A stretch of 64,000 nt of DNA from Cellulomonas taurus (GCF_012931845.1 NZ_CP051884.1:1426001-1490000); one strand, 5' to 3'. Shown: positions 17,005-27,062, counted from the first letter of the stretch. A program made the numbers and translations. Notes: a model not told the origin generated them from the letters alone.

Positions 17005-18123
17005 TCAGGCCTGGCGCTGCACGGCCGCCCGGCCGAGGCGCAGCAGCATGTCGCGGCCCGGATCGACCAGTGCTGCCGCCGACCAGGCGCGTTCGGCCTC
17101 GTCGAGCAGCAGGTCGATCAGCTGCTCGACCTCGTCCACGGCACCGGTCGACCGGATCACCTCGGCGAGTGCCAGGCAGGCGTCCTCGTCCAGCTGGGGG
17201 TCGCCGAGCTCGGTACGCAGCCGCTCCATCACCGGCAGCTCGCCGGCCCGGCCCGCTGCCGCCATCGCGCGGGCGACCAGCACCGTCCGCTTGCCCTCGC
17301 GCAGATCGTCGCCGGCCGGCTTCCCGGTGGTCGCCGGGTCGCCGAAGACGCCCAGCAGGTCGTCCCGGAGCTGGAATGCCTCGCCCAGCGGCAGCCCGAA
17401 CGCGCTGGCCGCCAGCAGTGCGGCGTCGTCGGCTCCGGCCAGCGCGGCGCCCATCAGGATCGGGTGCTCCACGCTGTACCGCGCGGTCTTGGCCCGGATC
17501 ACCTCGCGGGCGCGCTGCTCGTCGCCGACCGGGTCCGTGCCCCAGGGCAGCACCTGGGCCTGCAGGTCGAGGTACTGGCCGACAGTGACCTCGGTGCGCA
17601 TCCGGTCGAAGACGGCGCGTGCGCGGAGCGCCAGCACGGGGTCGATCCCGGTCATGGCGGCCGCGAACTCCCGCTCCGACGCGATCAGCGCCAGGTCGCC
17701 GAGCAGGATCGCCGCCGACTCGCCGTACCGCCGGTCGTCGCCGGACCACCGCGCGGTGCGGTGGGTGTGCGCGAAGCTGCGGTGCGCCGCGGGCAGGCCG
17801 CGCCGGGTGTCGGAGTCGTCCATCACATCGTCGTGGAACAGGGCCGCGGCCTGGAACAGCTCCAGCGCCGCGCCGACTCGTAGCGCTGCCGTCGCGCCGT
17901 CGCCCGACCGGTCCCCACCATGCGCCCGCCACGACCAGTAGCAGAACGCCGCCCGCAGCCGCTTGCCGCCGGAGAGCATCAGCCGCAGTGCCTCGATCAG
18001 CGGCCCGGTGCCCGAGCCCATCCGGGCCAGTTCCGGCTCCAGGGCATCCAGGTGGGCGGTGAGCAGTGCGTCCACCTGGGCGCGCACGCCCTCCAGGTCG
18101 ACCAGGGGGGTGGCGTCGTTCAC
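17005..18123 (-). CDS. Polyprenyl (geranylgeranyl/farnesyl-type) diphosphate synthase
   Basis: Chain-elongating trans-prenyltransferase making C15-C20 or longer allylic diphosphates. 372 residues. First Asp-rich motif LFHDDVMDDSDTRRG (Asp98-Asp102), GGKRLR upstream, and second Asp-rich motif QLRDDLLGVFGD, with K-T-x-x-Y (RAKTARYSVEHP) between. The residues before the first motif are small or medium (AAALF), so product length is not certain. A GTG start at 18123 lies 6 nt after TACGCT. Together with dxs at 55 kb it indicates the MEP isoprenoid route. Mycobacteria have idsA2 in the same position near pknL. Confidence 0.92.
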   Translation of the reverse strand: MNDATPLVDLEGVRAQVDALLTAHLDALEPELARMGSGTGPLIEALRLMLSGGKRLRAAFCYWSWRAHGGDRSGDGATAALRVGAALELFQAAALFHDDVMDDSDTRRGLPAAHRSFAHTHRTARWSGDDRRYGESAAILLGDLALIASEREFAAAMTGIDPVLALRARAVFDRMRTEVTVGQYLDLQAQVLPWGTDPVGDEQRAREVIRAKTARYSVEHPILMGAALAGADDAALLAASAFGLPLGEAFQLRDDLLGVFGDPATTGKPAGDDLREGKRTVLVARAMAAAGRAGELPVMERLRTELGDPQLDEDACLALAEVIRSTGAVDEVEQLIDLLLDEAERAWSAAALVDPGRDMLLRLGRAAVQRQA

Positions 18124-18129
18124 CCTGCG

Positions 18130-18135
18130 AGCGTA
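18130..18135 (-). promoter_or_regulatory. -10 element (TACGCT) of the polyprenyl synthase gene
   Basis: Ends 6 nt before the GTG at 18123, just after the lipoprotein gene's stop (18153-18155); leaderless geometry. Confidence 0.48.
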
Positions 18136-18152
18136 CGGCCTGGTCGCGATGC

Positions 18153-18644
18153 CTACAGCTTGACCGTGCCGCCGATGGTCACCGTGCGCAGCCCGTCTCG
18201 ATCCAGTACGCCGAGGGTGATGACCTCGCTGCCGTCCCCGCGCACGAAGGTCGAACTCGCGGCCAGGCCCGCACCGGGATCGGTCGCGGTCTCCGTGAAG
18301 CCCGCGGCGACCAGCGGGGCCCGGAACGCCGCCAGCAACTGGTCGGTGCTCAGGGGGTTGCGCAGGTTCAGGCTGACCGTGGTCAGCCCGGTCGCTTCGT
18401 CCAGTTCGCTCGCCGACATCAGGATCTCGCTGCCCTCCGGCACCGGGAGCAGGTCAGCCGGGAAGCCCTCCGCCAGCCCGCCGACCGTGGACACGGTCGC
18501 CGTCGGTGACGGCAGGAGGGTCTCGGTCGGCGTGGGGGCCTCGACGCCGCCGGTGACCGAGGGGGTCGGCAGCGGTGTGCTGCCGGTGCAGGCGGTCAAC
18601 CCGCCGAGCAGCAGCAGACAGAGCAGAGCAGTTCCGGCGCGCAC
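18153..18644 (-). CDS. Lipoprotein, unknown function
   Basis: 163-residue secreted lipoprotein. A short signal peptide (AGTALLCLLLLGGLTAC) ends in the lipobox LTAC with the Cys at ~19 as lipid anchor. It is followed by a Thr/Pro-rich linker and a compact beta-rich domain (~60-163) containing LPVPEGSEILMSASEL and STVVRGDG-like strands. I do not recognise the domain. The GTG start at 18644 lies 6 nt after TACCCT. It is divergent from the DUF4192 gene and upstream of the polyprenyl synthase gene on the same strand (29 bp gap). Exported, membrane-anchored on the outer face. Confidence 0.82.
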   Translation of the reverse strand: MRAGTALLCLLLLGGLTACTGSTPLPTPSVTGGVEAPTPTETLLPSPTATVSTVGGLAEGFPADLLPVPEGSEILMSASELDEATGLTTVSLNLRNPLSTDQLLAAFRAPLVAAGFTETATDPGAGLAASSTFVRGDGSEVITLGVLDRDGLRTVTIGGTVKL

Positions 18645-18650
18645 CGGCTC

Positions 18651-18656
18651 AGGGTA
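18651..18656 (-). promoter_or_regulatory. -10 element (TACCCT) of the lipoprotein gene
   Basis: Ends 6 nt before the GTG at 18644. Confidence 0.5.
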
Positions 18657-18772
18657 GCCAGCTCCGGCTGTCCACAGGACAGGTGCGTCCCGGTCGTCCC
18701 CAGGTCCTCGCGGCGGTGCTCGCGGTGCGTGGCCGGTCCGCGGTGAGCTGGCGGCGACGACAGGAGGACGTG

Positions 18773-20305
18773 ATGACGGGTGCGACAGGGTCCGGGACCG
18801 ACGCCGGCGAGGAGGACCGGCGTCAGGAAGATCCGCTGGCCGACGACGCGGCGGCACCGTCGGGTGTCGAGGACGGGGACGACGGATCGTGGTTCGCCGC
18901 ACGCTGCCGGATGCTCGCCCTGGTCCCGTTCCGACTCGGACACCATCCCGGCGACGGGAGCGTGGTGGTGGTCGGGCTCGCCGGACCCGATGACGCCCCG
19001 CCGCGGCTGGTCGCGCGGACCGACCGCGAGGTGCTGGACTCGGCGGCCGGTCGCGTTGTGGCCCGGTCGATCGCGGCGCACCTGGTGGCGATGCGCTGCG
19101 AACGCCTGCTGGTCGTGCACTACCGCGGGCAGGCGGACCCCGTGCCACGACCGCCCGCCGCGTCCAGCCGCGACCATCCGTGGCCGGGTCCCGCCATCGC
19201 CCGGGTCAGAGCTGCGTGCACGCGGGTCGGGGTCGGGTGGGACAGCGCGTGGACGGTCGATGCCAGCGAGGTGCGCCAGACTCCCGACGCAGCACTCACA
19301 GCGAGCACCGTGCCCAGAGCGAGCACCGAGCCCAGAGCGAGCACCGTGCCCACAGCGACCGCGGTCCCGGATTCGGCCCCACGGGAAAGGCTGGACGCCC
19401 TGGTGGCCGCCATCGCCCGCACCGCTGGCTGGACGCCCGCCGCCCGCCGCGCGGACCTCGGGCGGATCGCGCCGGCAGCCCCAGGTGACCGCCGAGCCGC
19501 GGCCGAAGCGCGCTCGCGGTGGCTGCACCGGCGCCCGGCGACCGCCACCGGCGCGCAGGCCTGGGGCGATTGGCAGCGCCGCACGCTGGCCAGATGGCAG
19601 GACGTGCGCACCCGACCCGACAGCGTCGCCCGCACCACGGTCGGCCGGGTGGAGGCGGGGTTGACCGATCCCCTGGTCGTGGAGGCGTCTGCGCTCGCGA
19701 TGATCGGTCACCACGCCGACCCGGATCGGGCGGAGCGGCTCTGGCTGGCGGGACTGGCGGCTCCGGACATTCCGGTGCCTGTGGTGGTGCCCGTGGCGGC
19801 GGCGTGCCGGGAGCCGGATGCGGGCTCCAACGGCGACCCGGACGCGGGCCCGGACCTCGACCGTGACCCGGACGTGGACCCGGACTTGGACCCGGCCCCG
19901 GACCCGGACCGCGGATCTGTCGCAGACGCGGAGCCGCTGCCCGAGTCGCGCTCCGGGAGCTGGCCCGTGTCCGCCATCGGACCGGACCGGCCCTGGGGGA
20001 TCCGCCCGTGGCTCGCCCACCAGCTGGCAGCCGGGGTCCGACCACCGCCCGTCGGGCAGATCGACGCCGCGCGTCTGCTCCTGGAGCGCGTGGTCGCACA
20101 CGGCCGGGACGGTCGGCAGTCGGGGGCGCTCACCCTGCTCGCGCTGTTCGCCTGGTGGGTCGGCGACGGCGTCCGGGGCTCGGTGCTGGTCGAACGCGCT
20201 CTGGCACAGCAGCCGGTGGATCCGCTGGCGGTGCAGTTGAACTGGGTGCTGGCCTCCGGTGCGCTGCCGGGCTGGGCGCGGGAGGGCGAGCTGGAACCGG
20301 GGTGA
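18773..20305 (+). CDS. DUF4192 family protein with low-complexity inserts
   Basis: 510-residue protein of the actinobacterial DUF4192 family, function unknown. The family N-terminal block is clear (MLALVPFRLGHHPGDGSVVVVGL), and so is the C-terminal block near ALLTLFAWWVGDGVRGSVLVERAL (short form here LALFAWWVGDG). Two lineage-specific inserts stand out: three 6-residue repeats of the type ASTVPR encoded by an 18-bp repeat (19300-19353), and an Asp/Pro run (DPDVDPDLDPAPDPDRG) near residues 350-385. No signal peptide or membrane helix. The start is ATG 18773 with AGGAGG 5 nt upstream. Divergent from the lipoprotein gene. Confidence 0.82.
   Translation: MTGATGSGTDAGEEDRRQEDPLADDAAAPSGVEDGDDGSWFAARCRMLALVPFRLGHHPGDGSVVVVGLAGPDDAPPRLVARTDREVLDSAAGRVVARSIAAHLVAMRCERLLVVHYRGQADPVPRPPAASSRDHPWPGPAIARVRAACTRVGVGWDSAWTVDASEVRQTPDAALTASTVPRASTEPRASTVPTATAVPDSAPRERLDALVAAIARTAGWTPAARRADLGRIAPAAPGDRRAAAEARSRWLHRRPATATGAQAWGDWQRRTLARWQDVRTRPDSVARTTVGRVEAGLTDPLVVEASALAMIGHHADPDRAERLWLAGLAAPDIPVPVVVPVAAACREPDAGSNGDPDAGPDLDRDPDVDPDLDPAPDPDRGSVADAEPLPESRSGSWPVSAIGPDRPWGIRPWLAHQLAAGVRPPPVGQIDAARLLLERVVAHGRDGRQSGALTLLALFAWWVGDGVRGSVLVERALAQQPVDPLAVQLNWVLASGALPGWAREGELEPG
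19300..19353 (+). repeat. Three 18-bp tandem repeats inside the DUF4192 gene
   Basis: AGCGAGCACCGTGCCCAG three times with few changes. The unit is a multiple of 3, so copy-number change keeps the frame and varies an Ala-Ser-Thr-Val-Pro spacer. Confidence 0.85.
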
Positions 20306-20437
20306 TCGATGCCGGTGGTGTGCGTTCGTGCTGGCCCGGCGTGTCCGGTACGGTCGGGGCACGGTTCGGCGGTGTGGCGCGAAGGCGTTCTGCCGCGGTC
20401 CCGGACGGACGCAGCGGCACTCGTGCGAGGAGCACCG

Positions 20438-20836
20438 ATGAGCATCGTGGTCGGCTATCTGGCGACGGTCGAGGGGCGCGCAGCCCTGGAGACCGCCGGC
20501 CTCGAGGCGGAGCGGCGGGGGGAGTCCCTCGTCGTCGTCGTCAACGAGCGCCTGGACGAGACGCCGGAGCAGCGCCAGGACACCGAGCAGGCGCTGGAGC
20601 AGGTGCGCGCCGGACTGTCCGACCGCGGGATCGAGCACGAGGTCAGGGTGATCGCCGCAGGCCGCGATGTCGCCGAGGAGCTGATCGGCGCTGCCGAGGA
20701 CACCGGCGCGTCCATGATCGTGATCGGGCTGCGGCGGCGCAGTCCGGTGGGCAAGCTCATCCTCGGTGCGAACGCGCAGCGCATCCTGCTCGACGCCCCC
20801 TGCCCGGTGCTCGCGGTCAAGCCCGACCCGAGCTGA
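20438..20836 (+). CDS. Universal stress protein (UspA family)
   Basis: 132-residue single-domain cytosolic Usp. It starts MSIVVGYLATVEG, the first strand with an acidic/aromatic variant of the usual V-D/G. The ATP-binding signature is near the C-terminus: GLRRRSPVGKLILGANAQRI, i.e. G-2x-G-9x-G(S/N) in family terms, then CPVLAVKP. Such proteins bind ATP and aid survival under starvation or oxidative stress, by mechanisms that differ between members. The ATG at 20438 has GAGGAG upstream. It is the last gene before the 428-bp control region of the primary sigma factor. Confidence 0.88.
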   Translation: MSIVVGYLATVEGRAALETAGLEAERRGESLVVVVNERLDETPEQRQDTEQALEQVRAGLSDRGIEHEVRVIAAGRDVAEELIGAAEDTGASMIVIGLRRRSPVGKLILGANAQRILLDAPCPVLAVKPDPS

Positions 20837-20888
20837 CATCCGGCCGGAGGAACCCTGGCGGCGGTAGCCCGAGGCCGCGCCGAGAAGC

Positions 20889-20910
20889 TCCGTCGCGCGC
20901 TCGCGACGGA
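20889..20910 (+). terminator. Hairpin after usp
   Basis: TCCGTCGCG / CGCGACGGA, perfect 9-bp arms with a 4-nt loop, 53 nt after the usp stop; no T-run. Confidence 0.55.
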
Positions 20911-21099
20911 TGGGACGTCGGTGAGCGGTGCCGGTCCGGTGGGTGCTGACCTGACCGAGGCGCATCGTCCTGCCCCGATGGATCGTGCGGCTGCGCGTTC
21001 CGGCGGCGTGGAGTGCCGGCCCGGTGTCGTCACCGCCCGGCACAACGCCTGATCGCGGGCGGCGACGGCGCTGCTCAGTCGCCGAGTGTGGCGCTCCCG

Positions 21100-21125
21100 G
21101 GAATCCTCCGGGCCGCTCGCTCGTT
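21100..21125 (+). promoter_or_regulatory. SigR/SigH-type promoter before rpoD
   Basis: GGAAT (21100-21104), exactly 18 bp, GTT (21123-21125), matching the consensus of thiol-oxidative-stress ECF sigma factors of the SigR/SigH group. Streptomyces hrdB is known to have a SigR-dependent promoter. Confidence 0.62.
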
Positions 21126-21207
21126 GAGACCGTCGACAGAATCGCCGCACCCGCCCGGACTGGTCGGCGTCCCCCGAGTGGACGCGCCCGGGCCTGGATG
21201 TGGCCGG

Positions 21208-21213
21208 TACAAT
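21208..21213 (+). promoter_or_regulatory. -10 element (TACAAT) of rpoD
   Basis: Good -10 match ~50 nt before the GTG; no convincing -35 at 16-18 bp. Confidence 0.5.
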
Positions 21214-21264
21214 ATACGTGTCCCGTCTCGCCGAACCGGGTCCCTCGCTGCCGAAAGGTCATTC

Positions 21265-22851
<1,587 letters not shown>

Positions 22852-22862
22852 CAGCGATCGCA

Positions 22863-22904
22863 CGAAGGGCCCCGTTCTCCCGGCAGGGAGTGCGGGGCCC
22901 TTCG
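22863..22904 (+). terminator. Terminator after rpoD
   Basis: CGAAGGGCCCCG / CGGGGCCCTTCG, perfect 12-bp arms; the 18-nt loop contains a small CTCCC/GGGAG hairpin. It starts 12 nt after the stop. Confidence 0.85.
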
Positions 22905-22951
22905 GCGTCCGCGGAGCCGCGTGCGTGCGAGCGTGCACGACCCCGGGTACG

Positions 22952-22992
22952 CGAACGGCCCACCCGGGCGGTGGTGCCGGGTGGGCCGTTCG
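22952..22992 (-). terminator. Terminator after the DUF7455 gene
   Basis: CGAACGGCCCACCCGG / CCGGGTGGGCCGTTCG, perfect 16-bp arms, 18 nt beyond the stop of the convergent gene. Confidence 0.85.
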
Positions 22993-23010
22993 GTCGTCTG
23001 TCGGGGTCGG

Positions 23011-23247
23011 TCAGCGGGCTGCGCCGGCTCCCGCGCCGTGTTCGGCGAGCAACTTGTCCGTCTCGTCCTGGACGTGGGTTGCGACCGCCTGGTACTTCGG
23101 CGCGTGCTCACGGGCGTGGTGCGCACAGAACAGCAGTTCGCCGACCGGGAGCAGCACGCGGACGTAGGCCTGGGCGCCGCAGCGGTCGCAACGGTCTGCC
23201 GCTGTCAGCGGGGCCGGTGCGTTCTCGGTTTCCATCATCTCCGTCAC
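23011..23247 (-). CDS. Small zinc-ribbon-like protein (DUF7455 type)
   Basis: 78-residue protein with one clear motif, ADRCDRCGAQAYVRV, a CxxC knuckle. A second half-site, LFCAHHAREH, has Cys plus three His. Together they look like a small zinc-binding fold of a family common beside the primary sigma gene in actinobacteria; no function is known to me. The start is uncertain: GTG 23247, or the two ATGs at 23238 and 23235. None has a good ribosome site, and TTGTAT lies 6 nt before the GTG. Convergent with rpoD, divergent from parE. Confidence 0.75.
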   Translation of the reverse strand: MTEMMETENAPAPLTAADRCDRCGAQAYVRVLLPVGELLFCAHHAREHAPKYQAVATHVQDETDKLLAEHGAGAGAAR

Positions 23248-23364
23248 GCTGACATACAACCATCCGCAGCCGTGGATCTTCCCGTCGAGAGGGGGTGGTT
23301 CGCTGTCCGCGTACCCCGGTTTCACCCTCCGGCGGGGCTGCACGGGATTGTCGGCGGTGGCGAC

Positions 23365-23370
23365 TACCCT
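23365..23370 (+). promoter_or_regulatory. -10 element (TACCCT) of parE
   Basis: Ends 6 nt before the GTG at 23377; supports this start. Confidence 0.5.
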
Positions 23371-23376
23371 CATGCC

Positions 23377-25515
23377 GTGTCCACCGACTCCGCCTACAAC
23401 GCCCGCCATCTCTCGGTCCTCGAGGGCCTGGAAGCCGTGCGCAAGCGCCCCGGCATGTACATCGGCACCACCGACAGCCGCGGACTGATGCACTGCCTGT
23501 GGGAGATCATCGACAACTCCGTCGACGAGGCGCTGGGCGGACACGGGGACCGGATCGAGGTCGTGCTGCACGCCGACTCCTCGGTGGAGGTGCGCGACCA
23601 GGGCCGCGGCATCCCGGTCGATGTCGAGCCGCGGACCGGGCTGACCGGTGTCGAGGTCGTGCTGACCAAGCTGCACGCGGGCGGCAAGTTCGGTGGCGGG
23701 TCCTACGCGGCGTCCGGTGGTCTGCACGGTGTCGGCGCGTCGGTGGTGAACGCCCTGTCGTCGCGGCTGGACGTCGAGGTCGACCGCGGGGGCAAGACGC
23801 ACCGGATGACCTTCCGTCGTGGTGAGCCCGGCGTGTTCGACGACCGCGGTGGCGTGTCGCCCGAGTCGCCGTTCGAGCCGTTCACCTCCGGCTCGGAGCT
23901 GGCAGTCGTCGGCAAGGTCGCCAAGGCCCGCACCGGCACCCGGACCCGCTACTGGGCCGATCGCAGCATCTTCCCCAGCACGGCGGTGTTCAGCTACGAC
24001 GAGCTGGTCACCCGTGCCCGGCAGACCAGCTTCCTGGTGCCGGGTCTGACCATCGTGGTGCGGGACGAGCGCGGACTGCCCGGCACCCCCGGCGCCGACG
24101 GCCCGCACGAGGAGGTCTTCCGGCACGACGGCGGGACGGTGGACTTCGCGGACTTCCTGGCGCCCGACGCGCCGGTCACCGACACCTGGCAGCTCACCGG
24201 CTCCGGGACCTTCACCGAGACGGTTCCGGTGCTGGACAACCGTGGGCACATGACCTCGCAGGAGGTGCAGCGCGAGTGCGAGGTGGACGTGGCGCTGCGC
24301 TGGGGCACCGGCTACGACACCGAGCTGCGCAGCTTCGTGAACATCATCGCCACTCCCAAGGGCGGCACCCATCTGGCGGGATTCGAGGCGTCGTTGCTCA
24401 AGACGCTGCGCAAGCAGATCGAGCTGAACGCCCGCAAGCTGAAGATCTCGGCCAAGGACGGCAGCGACAAGATCGAGAAGGACGACGCGCTGGCCGGGCT
24501 GACGGCCGTGGTCACCGTCCGTCTGGCCGAGCCGCAGTTCGAGGGCCAGACCAAGGAGGTGCTCGGCACCGGACCGGTGCGCGGCATCGTGGCCAAGGTG
24601 GTCGAGCAGCGCCTGACCGAGCTGCTCACCTCCGCCAAGCGCGAGCACAAGGCACAGGCGGCGGCGCTGCTGGAGAAGGTGGTCGGGGAGATGCGCGCGC
24701 GGGTCTCGGCGCGCAAGCAGAAGGAGATCTCCCGGCGCAAGACGGCGCTGGAGAGCTCCTCGCTGCCGGCCAAGCTCGCCGACTGCCGCAGCAACGAGGT
24801 CGGCCGCACCGAGCTGTTCATCGTCGAGGGCGACTCCGCGCTCGGCACCGCCAAGCTGGCCCGGTCCAGCGACTTCCAGGCGCTGCTGCCGATCCGGGGG
24901 AAGATCCTCAACGTGCAGAAGGCGTCGGTGGCGGACATGCTGCGCAACGCCGAGTGCGCGGCGATCATCCAGGTGCTCGGCGCCGGATCCGGGCGGACCT
25001 TCGACCTGGACGCCGCCCGGTACGGGAAGATCGTGCTGATGACCGACGCCGACGTGGACGGCGCGCACATCCGCACCCTGCTGCTGACCCTGTTCTTCCG
25101 GTACATGCGGCCGATGGTCGAGGCGGGCCGGGTGTTCGCCGCGGTGCCGCCGCTGCACCGGATCGAGGTGATCGGTGCCGGGTCCAAGAAGAACGAGTAC
25201 CTGTACACCTACTCCGAGGCCGAGCTCGCCGCCACGCTGAAGAAGCTGGACAGGGCGGGCAAGCGCTACAAGGAGGACATCCAGCGCTACAAGGGGCTGG
25301 GGGAGATGGACGCCGACCAGCTGTCCGAGACCACGATGGACCCCCGGCACCGCACCCTGCGCCGGGTGACCCTGCCGGCCGCTGCCGCCGCCGACGAGCA
25401 GATGCGCCGGGTCGAGGAGGTCTTCGAGCTGCTGATGGGCTCGGAGGTCGCCCCGCGCAAGGACTTCATCATCGACAACGCCTCGACCCTGGACGCCTCC
25501 AAGATCGACGCGTGA
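23377..25515 (+). CDS. parE: DNA topoisomerase IV subunit B
   Basis: ATPase subunit of a type IIA topoisomerase that separates daughter chromosomes. GHKL ATPase: EIIDNSVDEALGG, VRDQGRGIPVD, KFGGGSYAASGGLHGVGASV. Transducer domain with the switch Lys region. TOPRIM: ELFIVEGDSALGTAKLA (catalytic Glu) and LMTDADVDGAHIRT. The C-terminal YKGLGEMDADQL is the ParE/GyrB tail. 712 residues. I call it ParE and not GyrB because it lies next to rpoD with parC 2 kb away, as in Streptomyces, and gyrB normally sits beside dnaN/recF. The GTG start at 23377 is set by the -10 six bases upstream. Confidence 0.92.
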   Translation: MSTDSAYNARHLSVLEGLEAVRKRPGMYIGTTDSRGLMHCLWEIIDNSVDEALGGHGDRIEVVLHADSSVEVRDQGRGIPVDVEPRTGLTGVEVVLTKLHAGGKFGGGSYAASGGLHGVGASVVNALSSRLDVEVDRGGKTHRMTFRRGEPGVFDDRGGVSPESPFEPFTSGSELAVVGKVAKARTGTRTRYWADRSIFPSTAVFSYDELVTRARQTSFLVPGLTIVVRDERGLPGTPGADGPHEEVFRHDGGTVDFADFLAPDAPVTDTWQLTGSGTFTETVPVLDNRGHMTSQEVQRECEVDVALRWGTGYDTELRSFVNIIATPKGGTHLAGFEASLLKTLRKQIELNARKLKISAKDGSDKIEKDDALAGLTAVVTVRLAEPQFEGQTKEVLGTGPVRGIVAKVVEQRLTELLTSAKREHKAQAAALLEKVVGEMRARVSARKQKEISRRKTALESSSLPAKLADCRSNEVGRTELFIVEGDSALGTAKLARSSDFQALLPIRGKILNVQKASVADMLRNAECAAIIQVLGAGSGRTFDLDAARYGKIVLMTDADVDGAHIRTLLLTLFFRYMRPMVEAGRVFAAVPPLHRIEVIGAGSKKNEYLYTYSEAELAATLKKLDRAGKRYKEDIQRYKGLGEMDADQLSETTMDPRHRTLRRVTLPAAAAADEQMRRVEEVFELLMGSEVAPRKDFIIDNASTLDASKIDA

Positions 25516-25560
25516 GATTGCAGGTGACAACCGCGGTGTCGGCCCGGCACGGTGGTCGGC

Positions 25561-26574
25561 ATGAGCACCCTCGCCGAGCGCGCCGCCGCACCCGCTGACC
25601 TGCCCCCGCTGCCCGACATCGGGCTGACCTGGCGACCGGTCGACCCGGCGGATGCCGCGGCACTGGTCGGCGTGGCCGCCCGGATCGAGGAGGCGGACGG
25701 CTCCCCGGTGCGCACCGTGGAGTCGGAGATCGTCGAGCGCTTCGAGGGCAGCTGGTGGGATCTGGCGCGGGACACCCGGGTGGGCTGGGACGCCGACGGG
25801 GTGCCGCGCGCCTGGGTGGAGTCGCAGTGCAATCCCGCCGACGCCCGGGTGCTGCGCGCGCACGTGCACGGCGGGGTCGATCCGCAGTGGCGCGGACGGG
25901 GGATCGGCACCGCACTGGCGGCGTGGGGCACCGCCCGTGGCCGCCAGCAGTTGGCCGCCGATCCGCGGGAGATCCCGGGGCGGCTCGGGGTGTGGTTGCT
26001 GGAGAACCAGAACGGCGCGGCCGATCTGTTCACCCGGATCGGTTACCGCCCGCTGCGCTACTTCCGTGACATGCGGCGACCGCTGGACCAGCCGCTGCCC
26101 ACCCCGCCGACGATCCCGGGGGTGCGGATCGAGCAGTGGTCGCCGCAGCGGGACGAGCAGGTGCGTCTGGCCCACAACGAGGCATTCCTCGATCACTGGG
26201 GGAGCGAGCCGCGCAGCGCCGAGCAGTGGCAGGGCAGCCGGTCGATGTTCGCCCCGGAGTGGAGCTTCGTCGCGGTGGAGGAGACCACCGGCGAGGTCGC
26301 CGGCTACGCGATGTCCGGTCGCTACGAGCAGGACTGGCCGGTGAAGGGTTACCGCTCGGGTTACACCGATGTGCTCGGTGTGCGGCGGGCCTGGCGTGGC
26401 CGCGGTGTGGCGGTGGCGTTGCTGACCGCCGCGATGACCGCGTACCGGGCCGACGGGATGGACTACGCGGAGCTCGATGTGGACAGCGCGAACCCCTCGG
26501 GGGCGCACGGCCTGTACTCCTCGCTCGGGTACGAAGTGACCCACGGATCGGTGATCGTGGGCATCGAGCTCTGA
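25561..26574 (+). CDS. GNAT acetyltransferase with two GNAT domains
   Basis: 337-residue tandem-GNAT protein, predicted to transfer acetyl (or another acyl) from CoA to an unknown substrate. The N-terminal domain (~20-165) keeps the CoA-binding turn PQWRGRGIGTALAAW and the following LENQNGAADLFTRIGYRPLR. The C-terminal domain (~180-335) has VRRAWRGRGVAVALL and DVDSANPSGAHGLYSSLGYE. Both pyrophosphate loops (R/Q-x-x-G-x-G/A) look intact. This resembles mycothiol synthase in layout, but the mycothiol-specific blocks are not recognisable to me. The start is ATG 25561, 45 nt after parE. Confidence 0.85.
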   Translation: MSTLAERAAAPADLPPLPDIGLTWRPVDPADAAALVGVAARIEEADGSPVRTVESEIVERFEGSWWDLARDTRVGWDADGVPRAWVESQCNPADARVLRAHVHGGVDPQWRGRGIGTALAAWGTARGRQQLAADPREIPGRLGVWLLENQNGAADLFTRIGYRPLRYFRDMRRPLDQPLPTPPTIPGVRIEQWSPQRDEQVRLAHNEAFLDHWGSEPRSAEQWQGSRSMFAPEWSFVAVEETTGEVAGYAMSGRYEQDWPVKGYRSGYTDVLGVRRAWRGRGVAVALLTAAMTAYRADGMDYAELDVDSANPSGAHGLYSSLGYEVTHGSVIVGIEL

Positions 26575-26581
26575 GCGGTCG

Positions 26582-26587
26582 TACCCT
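26582..26587 (+). promoter_or_regulatory. -10 element (TACCCT) of the MarR gene
   Basis: Ends 7 nt before the ATG at 26595. Confidence 0.5.
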
Positions 26588-26594
26588 GTGCCCC

Positions 26595-27062
26595 ATGACG
26601 GCGGTGCAGGGGCGGACGGTCGCGGACGAGGACGCCGCGTGGCGGGTGTTCCTCGGCATGTCGCGGGACTGGTTCATCGTGATGGAACGAGCTCTGGGTC
26701 AGGACGCCGATGCGTCGGTGGCCGACCTGGAGCTGCTCGAACCGTTGTTGGACGCCGGTGACTTCGGGCTGCGGGCCAAGGACCTGGCCGCGGCGGCCGA
26801 GTGGCAGGACTCTCGGGTCTCGCACCAGCTGCGCCGGATGGAGCAGCGCGGCCTGGTCGCCCGGGCGCGGGACCGGGAGGACGCGCGCGGCACGGTGGTC
26901 CGCCTCACCGAGGCCGGGATCCGCAGCGCCGAGCTGGCCCGCGCCACCCGTCGTCGGGTGGTGCGACAGATCATCCTGGACGTGCTGGCACCCGAGCAGC
27001 TCGACGCCCTGATCGGCTCTGCCGCGCTGATCCGCACCGCGGTCGCCGACGCCCAGCACTGA
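26595..27062 (+). CDS. MarR-family transcriptional regulator
   Basis: 155-residue winged-helix regulator. Dimerisation helices lie at both ends. The recognition part is FGLRAKDLAAAAEWQDSRVSHQLRR, and the wing (ARDREDARGTVVRLTEAG) has the conserved Asp-x-Arg. Members bind palindromes in their own or neighbouring promoters and release on binding phenolic or oxidised ligands. It follows the GNAT gene by 20 nt but has its own -10 (TACCCT, 7 nt before ATG), so it may be expressed separately. No clear palindrome is visible in that gap. Convergent with the PIN-domain gene. Confidence 0.88.
   Translation: MTAVQGRTVADEDAAWRVFLGMSRDWFIVMERALGQDADASVADLELLEPLLDAGDFGLRAKDLAAAAEWQDSRVSHQLRRMEQRGLVARARDREDARGTVVRLTEAGIRSAELARATRRRVVRQIILDVLAPEQLDALIGSAALIRTAVADAQH

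Larger units (their letters stand above)
20837..21264. other. 428-bp control region upstream of the primary sigma gene
   Basis: No credible coding frame. It holds a terminator hairpin for the usp gene (20889-20910), a SigR-type promoter (21100-21125) and a housekeeping-type -10 (21208-21213). The long leader between the SigR-type start and the GTG is ~130 nt. Confidence 0.6.

Noticed and set aside
23011-26544. Very long antisense reading frame over parE and its neighbour
   Set aside because: High GC content keeps stops rare on the opposite strand; composition is Arg/His/Gly-rich nonsense and parE is unmistakable. Only the short real gene at 23011-23247 is kept.
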